Assembly: GCA_024760905.1 (NCBI GenBank)
Contig: CM045733.1
Location: 15,750,001 to 15,814,000 of the forward strand
Origin: Plotosus lineatus
Taxonomy: Eukaryota; Chordata; Actinopteri; Siluriformes; Plotosidae
Length of the DNA stretch: 64,000 bases
Reading direction: 5' to 3'
Shown here: piece by piece, positions 11,216 through 23,800 of the stretch
Layout of the letters: the number at the start of each line of letters is the position of its first letter
How positions within the stretch are numbered: position 1 is the first letter of the stretch
Made by a program: the position numbers and the translations under genes
The notes under the pieces: generated by a model
Seen by the model: the letters and a program-made list of their open reading frames with translations, nothing else
Database searches by the model: none
What the model was told of the DNA's origin: nothing

Positions 11216-14067
11216 CTGGGAGGGACACAAAGACATTTTGGTCATGACCGAAACTCATGTTCACATAAAAAACAAGAGTATACAGGGATCTCTCACTTTC
11301 CGCGGTTAATGGGGACCAAGCCCTCCCCCCCCCGATTTCCACGAAGTAGGATTGACCCCTGACTGGCGTATACGTACATGTACGTGTGTATATAATATCA
11401 ATAAATACATATTCAATGCTATAAATGCTTATAATAACAAACATTCAAAAATAATGCATAAGATGTAAATAACGAATACAAACACACACAGACGTCACAA
11501 AATTGAGCATGAAAAATGTATTAAAAAAAAAAAGAGAATTATTTCAAAAACTGTGTTCACTATATGTACATATTTTGACATGATATTAGCTCACAGAGAA
11601 GCACTAAAGATTTTGATGCACTGATTCACAAATAAATTTGGACATGGAAATACTTATTCAAGTTTAAAGTTGGGTAGTTGGAAAATATACCAGTTTCATG
11701 ATCAGTATATATGATGTAAAAATTACAAAACAGGATACAGACTTGAGTTAAACTCTTATTCTGGAATACAAAACAGTACACTGAAAATAGCTAAACTAAA
11801 ATGACTGGCAGGAATTCATTACCTTGATGTAACACAGCGCCTGGTATCTGCTGAACTTCCTGTCTGTAGCACACCATCCCACTACTGCTGCCTGAATAAC
11901 CTATAGATGTTAAACATTGAGTGACTTGCATGCTGCACAATTCAACTCTCAGCTCCCACACTGAGGTCCTCCTAAAGGGACCCTGCAGGGAGCCTCCTGC
12001 ATTAAAAACCTTGCAGAGGAAAATCAAAATTGTATGTCTTTAATTATCTATGTAGTGGTTCACTATCCTTGGACACATGCCCATTCAGACACCTATTCAG
12101 TCTTCCAATCATCGATGTACATGGCATTTCTCATTTAAAGATGGAAGCCAATTATACCAAAGCTATTTACATATTTAATGTATAAAGGCACACATTCAGC
12201 CACACCAAAAAGTGAATGGATATGTCCCTTTAATGCATTCATCGTTCCATCAACAGGCAGGTATAGAGATGCTCTTAATAAAGTGGCTGGTATGTGTATG
12301 CGCACCTTGTTGTGCATTACAGCTGGGTTGTACATCTTTTTGAGAATACACCATCATGCCACTGGGCCACTCCCCCTGAGGATTAGCAGACATCTTGTAC
12401 CCTAAAGTTAAAAGAAAAAGAGTACAAAAATACATGACTGGTAATCAAGCTACATGCATTAAGGATTTGCACATTCACGAGTGCTGGGCTCAAAGGTTTC
12501 CCTGCAAAACCACTTCAGCTCACACGGTAAGTGTCTCTTATTCATGTTTTACATCTTGTTTCGGTTCCGTGTCTGTTTGCAATAACAAGAACAAATAAAG
12601 TGAATGGAGAACTGATATGTGCATACACGATAACTTGACAGTGCAACAGCAAACCGTAGAAAATGAAAAATTTCAGCGTGGAATTTTCTGCACTCCTGAT
12701 CACTTTAAGATGGTGATACTCTTCGAATCCATGTTTATACCACAGCCATCTTTGACTAGGAGTCCATGGGATCTAATTGGCTGAGCGCTCACAAGAAAGA
12801 GGGACACTTTAATGCCACCCACAGTGATTGCCAGCCAAATCATGGCGTCAATGAGCTCATTCTTACAAGGGGGTGGATAGTGCTTTTCCTCGGAGTGTGT
12901 TAGACCGCACCCAAATTCGCGTCTAAAAAGAGGCGGGTGGCTCGCATTACATGTGTGTGTGTGGGGGGGGCACGTGTGCATGCTTTCACCCCTCCTTGGA
13001 TGGCGGTGGTCCTGTGATAGGGAAGGTAATACTTGATACTTGGGTCAGAAATGAATACAACTAAAAATTAGGGGGGAAAAAAAAAAGGGGGAAAATAAAA
13101 ACAAAACATAAATAAATACGATGGAAACACTCACATACTGGAGTAACCAAACAGTTTCAGAAAGACTTCACATCCGATTCCATTTTACTTACACCAATTA
13201 ACAATGCATTTCAATCATGGCATTAATTTCTGGTCGTAAATAATGTATTATTCAAAAACAGAGGCTAGAGAGCCGTAAAGCATAAAATATACCGGAGGAT
13301 GCAGCAGTGTCCTGGGTGGGATCTGCAGTGGGAATTCCCATCATGCCTGTGGAGTTTTCACCATTCCCATTATGGTTAGATGGCACCATAGCTAGCAGTC
13401 CTATAAAACAAACAAACAAAAAACCCATTAACCTACATATTAAAATAACAGACTACACCAGAAGCATTTATTTATAATGTCCTCATTAATGTAATCCGAA
13501 GGCATTAAAACACCTGAACGTACACTTTCTTTGTTACAGCCTTAAAGAAATGCTCTAAAAGTTTCCTGTGACTGGATCCAGTAAACGTCAATAAGACGGG
13601 AGTGGGAGGAAGAGTCAGAAAAATTGCTAGTTCATAATCCGAAACAGAAAATACCAACATAAAGCTGGAAACAGGAATGAAAACAGCCCTGCAAAGCGAA
13701 CAATATCCCTTAACCCACGTATGACACATGATAAAACAAATATGCACAGTTCCAAAATGGACACGAAAAATGATCGTCAATGTTGTTTTTGAGTGAATGT
13801 GCCGAACACAGATTAAAGATACCAGCTGTTGAGGCCATACTGGTTATTGCATCACGATGAAAACCAACTGGCTTAAGCCCATAACCCTCAATTGCTGAGG
13901 TGTATAAGAAATTACAAATGTAAGGTCACTCTAGGTAAGAGTGCACCCAATGGCATAAAGGTAAATGTCCATTGGGAGGAGCAAAAACCATCAAACGGTC
14001 AGAAGAAATTCAAAACATTTCTATAAAATGCACGCATATATATATACACACATATATATATATATAT

Positions 14068-14112
<45 letters not shown>

Positions 14113-14114
14113 TA

Positions 14115-14158
<44 letters not shown>

Positions 14159-16164
14159 CAGCCCTCTACTTACGAAATTATCCTTTCCAGTGCCTTTTTC
14201 GTAGCCTGGAGTTTTTGTAAGTAGGGGCGCATTTTACATGTAAAACACGTGATTTGTTCCAAGGCTCCCAAGACTACCCCATAAACCCTTTAAAAATGAT
14301 AAAAATACACCAATTTTGTACGAAATGTGTTAAAAGCAAAAGAAAATTATTTATTAAAGTATTTAAACATTTTATTAACATATTAAACCATTTTATTAAC
14401 ATTTATTAATTAAACCATTATTAAACATTTTTTATTAACACACACACAACACTGTACCTATCTCTCTCTCTCTCTCTCTCTCTCACATACACACACACTC
14501 ACAACACCTACCATCTGAGTTTGACTGACGGTACAATTAGTATGTGTTCTAACAAACCAGTTCAAGGATATATTCATGATAGAGACTTTAAAGCATTTCT
14601 GTAAGTCGCTCAGATAAGAGCGTCTGTTAAATGCTGTAAATGTAGTAGACTGTGTTAAGTAAACTCACCCAGTCCACGATAGCAGGACAACTGCTGGTAA
14701 ATCTGCTTCATGCGTTCTATATTGAGACGGCTGGCTTCTGCGTGGTGCACCATGGGCTTCGGGTAGTGCACTCCGATCACACATTTGGCTGACTTTTGCA
14801 CACTCTCTGGGGCATTCCACGGGTCATAGATGTATTTGGCAGGAAATCCTCTCAGCACAGGTAAATACCGTCTGCAATAGGAAGATTAATTACATCTGCC
14901 CCGAGTTAAGAAACATTATTCAAAAGCATGTCTTTGCATGCACCACAGAACTGTAAATGGGCATCACAAACATCATAATTCAGTCCAACCCACCGTATGT
15001 AGTCCCCATTGGGGTCAGTGCGGCGGCCAAAACCCACGGGGCAGTAGCAGTGGAAGAACTGCTGGAAGAAGGAGCTGCAGGACAGCCACATCCAACTACC
15101 TGCGTTCACACTCCAGTCTGCGTCCAGCAACAGCTCCTCAAACACCTGGCGCCAACACAGTGTTCAGGGTTTTTAGTGCAGAAATGGCATGAGAGACACC
15201 TACTGTCTAAAGCATGAAACTACACTGCTTGAGTTCACCTTTGCTTTAAAAAAATTAGTACAGAAAAAGAGACAATGCTGAAAATCTTACACCCAATCCT
15301 TTTATTTTACTCTGAGGAATACAGTTCCCCTCAACATGCACTTTAATTGTGTGCTTGCCTTTCTCAAAATTCCTGGCTCTGACATTTGAAAGTTATCAGG
15401 TTTAACATTTATTGTGTGTTTCCTGGTGAAATGTTCACTGGGATTCATTTATTAAGCTCTAAAACACAGCTTGAATACTCTGGGAGGCGCTATTATACCT
15501 TGAAGACTCACCCATCCAGACTCAAAATTAGCTTTTTTGCTAATACAGTGGTACATCACCTTACGAAATTAATCCGTTCCAGTTTTTTTTCGTAACCTGC
15601 ATTTTTCGTAAGTCGAACCGCATTTTACAAGTAAAACGCGTGATTCGTTCCAAGGCTCCCAATACGACTCTCTAAACCCTTTAAAAATGATAAAAGTATT
15701 CCTTTTAAGACCTCCTTCGGCTTCAGATTTTAATTTTCTGCACTTTATCTGTTTTCCCTCTCCAATCAACGATTTAATCAAATGTACAAAAAAAAAAAAA
15801 AAAAAGCGTACAATGTCTGGACTGGCCCATTTAAAATTTCAGAGAAATGCTCTATAAAGAGCATGTACAACATTTGCTGCCTTCCTTCCTTAAATAAGGA
15901 CAATAATTGGCACCTATTTTTCAAAGAATGAATGATGTCACTAACTGAACTCTCCACTGCGATTATTTTGGACACAATCCTTTCAATTAGTGATTCAATT
16001 ACACAGAATCAGCAACATGCAGGCCAGGACTGTTGGTTCCGTTGGGTTCTATTACTCTACTACACCTGATAGTCAATTATTTGCCATGTAGAAATATCAT
16101 TTTTACCAAAACAGTGATATCTGACTGCCACTATTTTGAACACAACTGTGTGTGTGTGTGTATT

Positions 16165-16210
<46 letters not shown>

Positions 16211-17809
16211 TACATACATACACACACACTGGGACCAATAAGTATTGGGCAACATAAAAATGTGCAAGTTCACCCATTTAAAAAGATAAGAGAGGTTTGT
16301 AATTTTCATCATAGGTACACATCAAGCTTGAGAGACAGAATGTACAAAAAAAGAAAATCCAGGAAATCACATTGTATGATTTTTAAACAATTTTTTAAAC
16401 AAAAAAAGGCCAATAAGTATTGGGCAGCCAGCAAAAGTTACTTTTAATAATTTGTAATGTAGCCTTGGTTGGCAATGACAGAGGTCAAACGGTTCCTGTA
16501 GTTCTTGACCAGGTCTGCACACACTTTAGTTGGTATTTTGGCCCACTCCTCTGCACAGATCTTCTCTAGAGCTGTGATGTTTGAGGGCTGTCGCTTGGCA
16601 ACTCAAAGTTTATTTCCCTCCACAGGTTTTCGATTGGGTTGAGGTCTGGAGACTGGCTAGGCCACTCCAGAACCTTGATATGCTTTTTACGGAGCCACTC
16701 CTTGGTTTTCTTGGCTGTGTGCTTTGGATCGGTATCATGCTGGAAGACCCAGCCATGTTTCATCTTTAATGCTCTGACCGAGGGAAGGAGGTTTTTACCC
16801 AAAATGTCACAATACATGGCCCCATTCATGTTGCCATTGATACGGTGCAGTCTTCCTCTCCCTTTTGCAGAAAAGCATCCCCAAAGCATGATGTGTCCAC
16901 CCCCATGCTTCACAGTAGGTATGGTGTTCTTGGGATGCACCTCAGCATTCTTCTTCCGCTACACACAGCGAGTGCTGTTTCAACCAAAAAGTTCAATTTT
17001 GGTCTCATCTGACCACATCACATTCTCCCAATCCTCCTCTGGATCGTCCAGATGGTCTTTAGCATATTTCAGACAGGCCTTTACATGTTTTTTGTTTAGT
17101 AGGGGAACCTTTCAGGCAATGACGATCTCATGTCATGACGATGTAGTGTGTTAGTTATTGTCATCTTTGTGACGGTGGTTCCTGCCATCTTCAAATCATT
17201 GACCGGTTCCTGCCGTGTAGTTCTGGGCTGATTACTCACTGTTCTCAGGATCCTTTGAACCCCACGAGGTGAGATCTTGCATGGAGTGCCACTCCTAGGG
17301 AGGTTGTCAGTGATGTTATACTACTTCTATTTTCTAATAATGTTTCCAACTGTTTATCTTTTCTCACAAAGTTGTTTACAAATTGCAGTTTTACTCATCC
17401 CAGCTTTGTGCAGTTGTACAATTTTATCTCTGGTGTCTTTGGGAAGCTCTCTGGTCTTGGTCATGGTGAAGACTGCAGTCTGACAGTTTGAAGGTGTGTG
17501 CAGGTGTCTCTTATGCATCTAATCAGTTCAAACAGGTGTCATTCAAACGGTTAATGAGTGGGGGCCGAAATAATGTTTGTTTTCTAGCTGCCCAATACTT
17601 ATTGGCCTCCCATTTTCACAAATAAATTGTTTAAAAACCAGATAATGTGATTTCCTGGATTTTTTTTTTTTACATTCGGTCTCTCACGCTTGATGTGTAC
17701 CTGTGATGAAAATTACAAACCTCTCTTATCTTTTTAAATGGGTGAACTTGCACATTTTTACATTGCCCAATACTTATTGGCCCCAATGTGTGTGTGTGTG
17801 TATATATAT

Positions 17810-17844
<35 letters not shown>

Positions 17845-20800
17845 TGACTTACAGGTGTCTTTTATAATGAATTTTCCATGATATGAGCTTCGATCCCACC
17901 AAAAATCTGTCCCATCCAATGAGCATAATTTTGATTTATGAGCTCTGCTGGAGAAATGGCTTTTCCAGGCCGATTAGCCTTGCATTCTTCCGCATGTATT
18001 CCTCCGTGCTCTGAGAATGCCTTGTGCAGTGCTTCTCAATTATTTTCTGTGATGCCCCATAGGAAGAACCCCCCCCCGCACGACTATAAATACTGTTTAG
18101 TGCACTTCATAAGCGCCACTGCCACCTACTGTAGAGGATGCACAATTACACTTAATTCTAGTACAGTATGGCAAAAAAGCATGTTCCCCAGGGTCATGCC
18201 CCCCACCCCCCCGGCATCACACTGCCTTTGAGAAGCACTGGCCTTGGCAGAGCTCACCACAAGCCTTTCCTCGCTGGCATTTGTAGCGTGCATATGCACA
18301 AAATTCTCCTCCTCTGTTACACACCACCTCAAGCCTGCCCACGTGACATCTTTGCCACAGTCGATGATCGGAAGGGTTAGTTGACTTATTGTATTATTGT
18401 TAATGTTCACGTAAATGTATTATTTTTATTATGAAATATTTATTGTTTTAAAATGTTTAGCTTTAATATATTAGGTGAAATATAGGTGTTTGTGTCAGGT
18501 TATACGAGTTTGGGAGGGGATTAATTGGTTTTCCATTGTTTCTAATGGAAATTTTTGTTTAATCTAACAAACATTTTGACTTATAAACTCGCCTTCGGAA
18601 TGGATTAATTTCGTAAGTCAACATACCACTCTATATATAAAAAAGACAGCTGGGTGTCTTTAGAATTTTTTACTAATCAACCAGTAATTTTAAAGGGATT
18701 TTGTATGATTATTTTCATAAATATTGTATGTATTGTTCACTGAATGTATTCACACCTTAGAATTATATGGTACTATTCTACTGGATTATTTTGTCAAACA
18801 TCTCAATAATATAAAGATGACACACACCCTGAATGCACACATGAAGTAATCAAAGTTTTAATCTGGTTCACCACATAAATTTAGAATTCCTGTTTTAAAT
18901 CAATTGTCTTGTGAATAGAATTGGAAAAAAAAAAAAAAAAAAAAAAAAAGGGAGAGCAACTTGTCTCGATTATTCCACTAGAGGGCAAAATACAACAACT
19001 CTATACCAGCAACCTATCAGTCCTCTTACTAGACAGCAAGTGATTTATTTATACACAAGAGTAAAGTAAAAAAATAGTGTTGAAGTGTTCAGTACCTTCA
19101 TGCCCTCCTCCCAACTGACCCATAAGTCTCCACGTGTGAGGAAGCAGGCCACGGCATGGCGAGCTAAGTGATGGATCCAGCCCTCATGCCTCAACTGGGT
19201 CATGATGGCATCGATCCAGGGGAAGCCTGTCCGACCCTCAGCCCACTTGGCAAGTGCCTCTGGATTGCGGTCCCATGGAATCTGCACACATATGGGATTG
19301 CCCTCCATTTTGTCAAAGCGTGGGTTGTTTGTGGCGGCTGTGTAGAAAAACTCCCGCCACAGCAGTTGGCCATAGAGTGAGAGAGGTGGCGAGCTATTCT
19401 TCTTCACCTGAGGGATGAAAGCAGGACAGAAAGTCTGCGTGGATTAGTGCCAACATAGAAAGTCAGAACTGACAGACTGATTAGTGTCACTTCTATCGTG
19501 TACAATGGTGATATGAATTTTTACCTTCCTATACAGGTCAGTGAGTTTGAAATAGAAGAGTCGACATGAAAGGCAGCCAAACCTCAAGTAAGGACTGAGG
19601 CCAGTAGGACTAGCCAGCAGCGAGTTGGCGTTCATTCTGGGACGCTCAAAGTTGGCCACCCAAGCCTGAGAAAATAGTTTCAGATTAGTTTGCCATTTCA
19701 TGAGTGTGGTTTATTACTAGTGCCTATATCGAGTATGTCAGTAATAATAGTTAAAAGAAAAAAAACAAAAAACAAAACCAAATGTTTATACCTGGTAAAA
19801 TAATACTGCACTTTAATTAATGAAGCATCTCTGACCTTTCTTTCCAGATGCCTCTCAAGTCGTGTTAGAGCCTCAGATTCTCCCCCAGGCCACACAGCCG
19901 AGGACAGCCCCTCTGTGTCAAAACCTGAACACACCAAACAAATCAAGCCACTTACATTTACTGATCATGATGGCATGAAGGGTCTCAGAAAAAAGCTTTT
20001 AAACATGTTTATGAAGAAGACTGGAAAAAACAACCATGGTTTGGCAGTCCATCTTTCGGTTTACCGTAAATAGGAAAAGCTGTTAATGGAAAAATTAGAT
20101 AAAAGGAAATGGTAGGACTGGAGGAAAGAAAGGAAAAAGAAGAAAAAGGAAAGGAAAGAGTGGGGAGAGGGAATAAGGAAAAAAGGAGCGGGAAATAAAA
20201 ATGGAGGAATAGCGGAAGAAAGGGTAAAGGAAGAAAATAAAAACTAGAGTGAGGGAAGAAAGAAGGGGTGAATAATGATAGCATATGCTCACCAAGTTCC
20301 TCCAGAGAAGGCACCCCGAACTTTTCGTCGTGATCATCAGAAAGAGGAGTTGTGCAGGAGCCCATGACTTCACCTGTGATGGTCTCGGCAGGAGTTTCCA
20401 CCGCCTCCATCCTGCTGATGAGGGTCTGGAAGCGCTTGTAGGTGAGTGGGGACTGGCCACCATTGAGCTCTATAATCCTGATAAAGTGACGGGAGGTGCG
20501 GGGCAGAAGATGAACAACAAAATCATCTTAATCATTTTCTAATACAGCACCATGATCGTGGTGTTCATGAGGGACTGATGGTTGGTGGGGTACATACTTG
20601 TCCAGATCATAAAGCGTGTGGGAGATCCGTACTGTCACCTCCACTGCAGCTTCACTTGCCAGCTTTTTAATGGCTGCATCTCGCTCCTTCCCAAAAGGCT
20701 CCGAGTCGTATTCATAAGACAGCCGGGTGATCTTCCACTCCTGAGTGTGGATCAGGAGAATGTTATTAGCTTTAACGACAAACTATGCTACGCAGATGTA

Positions 20801-23800
20801 GAGCGGAGACAACAATCTTCAGAGAAAGAACATTCGGAAATGATCTGTAGCATGACTAGAAGTTAGCATGGAGCTGCTTTTAAAAGAAATACAGTACTGT
20901 GCCAAAGTCTTGCCAGAATTTATTTTAATAACTTAGCCATAGATTTTTATGTTATGACTTGTACATTATTGAGCCAGTACAAATACATCTTGGATTTTCA
21001 AACGTTTTTTCAGGACAAAAATGAATCTTACATTCTGTAATCGTATTTTGAATCTAAAGCAACATATTACGCAAGAGATGACTTTTCAGACAATATCATA
21101 ATGAAAGCTGCTGCTGTTTGCATACAAATAAGAAAGCAAGTGGAACAGTCAAACTCTCCAGTAGAACTGGGGCTGGTTCTGTACGATGCTCAGTAAAAGT
21201 GCAGAAACTCTACCTCTGAGAGACTACTGTATATTATTAAAGCAAATACTGGCTTGCTGTTTATGGTGTTATAGAATATATGTAGAAGCCTTTAATTTAA
21301 TTAGATACCTCATTTAATGCCATAATAATAATAGCGGTAATTTAATTAAACACAGCATCTTTGCTGTATAGAATTTCTACAGATGTGCCTAAAATTTTAT
21401 AGGGCAGCGAACATTCCCCCCCCCCAGCTGGGTACTGCGGTTTCCTCCCACAAGTCCAAAAACATACACATTATGCCAATGGGCTATTCCAAATTAACCG
21501 TAGGTGCGGATGAGAGTGTGACTGGTTGAGCGTGTGTTTCCCTGCGGTGGTCTGGTGAGTTGTTCCGGGTGTACCCCATCTTTACCCAGTGACAGGTAAG
21601 ATAGACACCAGCTTCTCCATGACTGTAGTTGTAAAACTAAATGGTTTGACAAACGAGTGAGTAAGTGTTAGAGGACGCTTAAATTAAAGCGTTATTATAT
21701 TTAAAACAACTCGCATGTCCAAAAAAACTTAGCCTTTAATAACATTTTGGTGTTGCTTATGCTGTGCTTGGTCTCACAAAACTCTAACTGCATGTTCAAT
21801 GTGATGTATATCAGAAGGTAGAGTTTGTTATGACTAATGGAGAAGGGGTGGAGTACTGTACTTTATTTTTAATGTTTACATATCCAAAATAAATTAAACT
21901 GAAACCATCCTTTACAGTCCTGGCCAGGAAGCACAGGTGATCTTTGCAGTTTGTTCCAGTAAGAAGTTTCTTTTTCCTTTTTTTTTGGGTGGGCGCTTTA
22001 AGATGCTAACTTTTGTAATCACATGTATGCACAAACCATAGCATTATTAGGACATGGAATGCGTGTGAGAAATTGTTGTGGCACCTTAAAGAGCCTGGGA
22101 AAGACATCAGTCGGCTGGCCTCGGATTACAAACAAGCGGGAGTTGAGTTTTCGGAGGCTGGCGTCCAGGTCCTCCAGACACTGTAGTAAAAACCTGCGGA
22201 ATATAAAATATTGTATACAATACTTATCTCGGATGTTTTCTGGATGTTAAACATCTAAATAGAATTTTTATTATGATGAATTACTAAAACTTGCAAGGAG
22301 GAAGATTTTGCTTTTAAGAGATAAATTTATAATACAGTATATGAAACTATCAGCAGGGGGTCATTATAAACGATAAATTATTAATATGACTCATTACACA
22401 ACATTCTTGATTGCAGCTAGACTTATGTAAGCACACTCTTGTCACAAAGTCAGAGGCATTTACTAGAGCCATGTTTCTATTTGCACTGAAACAGATAAGA
22501 ATAAAAGCATTTTTATATCAGGCACAACCAGAGGAAGCCAAAAGATTACATATTAAATAGGTATTTGCTTTAAGCAAGGCATACAAAGTCTTAATGCACA
22601 AATTGCTCTTTACTTTGCTTCACAGAATTTTTTTAAAGCCAAAAAACCCCCAAAACAAAATGCAGCTGTCAAACCTCCATGTTGCATGTTGTTTGCATTT
22701 CTCCAAGTCAACGAACTACAAATGGAGGCCTTTTAAAACAGAATAATCCAACTACTGTATTTTTCGGACCATAAGGCGCACGTAAAAGTGGATAGTGGTT
22801 TCTGTCCCTTGCTAAAAGGTTGTATCAGGAAGGGCATCCAACGTAAAAACCTATGCCAAATCAAACATATGAATCAGATGATTCGCTGTGGCGACCCCTG
22901 AAAAAGGGAAAAGCTGAAAGGAAAAGAAGAAGGAGGCGCACGTAAGTTAGAAAGATCTGGGCTTTATGTCCAAATACCGGAATAAAGCACTGCTCCAGGT
23001 GTCCTCCTGAGACCTCGGATTAACCTTCTTGAATTTATAGTTACACTCATACAGCGCCTTAAGAGTAATTATGTCCGTTCTGAGACAGTACTAATGCGTT
23101 GCCTCTTTAAGGGGGCGTGGCTGAGAAAAGGTCACGACCTAGGAAGACTTCTAATCTCCATTTCTATTGATCTTACTCCATTTGCGAGGGAATAATAGAT
23201 AATAAAATATAATAATAAATAATAATATAGGGATCCGGGCTTTATGTCCAACTCACACAACTGTTAAACTCGGACACTGAAGATGAAGCATTTGATGGAT
23301 TTGTGGAAGAGGAATGAACTGAAAAAGTCAGTTTATTTTTTTATGTTGTTACAGCTGAACAATGCTGAGAGTTATTGTGAATGAGATGAATCAAGTTTGA
23401 TTTATCTGACTTTGTTAAACGCCTTATAACCTGATGCGCCTTATGGTCCTGAAAATACAGTAAGTAAAAACACTTCAGCAGACTGCAACTTCCGAGACGC
23501 AAGTAAAAATGACCGGATAATGCAAATATGCATACAGCAGAGTTTGAAAAGCTTGCCAGAATTGTAAATCAGGTGCAGGTTTAAAAACAAATAAATAAAA
23601 TAAGTACATTACATCAAAAAAGCTTTAGTTTTTAGGCCATCTCACCCAGCCCTACAACATGGAAACTTTTTTTAATAAACATTTTAACTAGGCAGATGAC
23701 AGAAGCAGATCAGGTGTGCTCTGTGCACTCTAACAACACTATGTTGTGTGGCATGTGTGACATAAAAATTTGACTGACAGTTGATTCAGTCCTCTGACTA

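Noticed and set aside
16639..17154. 171-codon ORF on the plus strand
   Set aside because: It is antisense to the Tc1 transposase relic.
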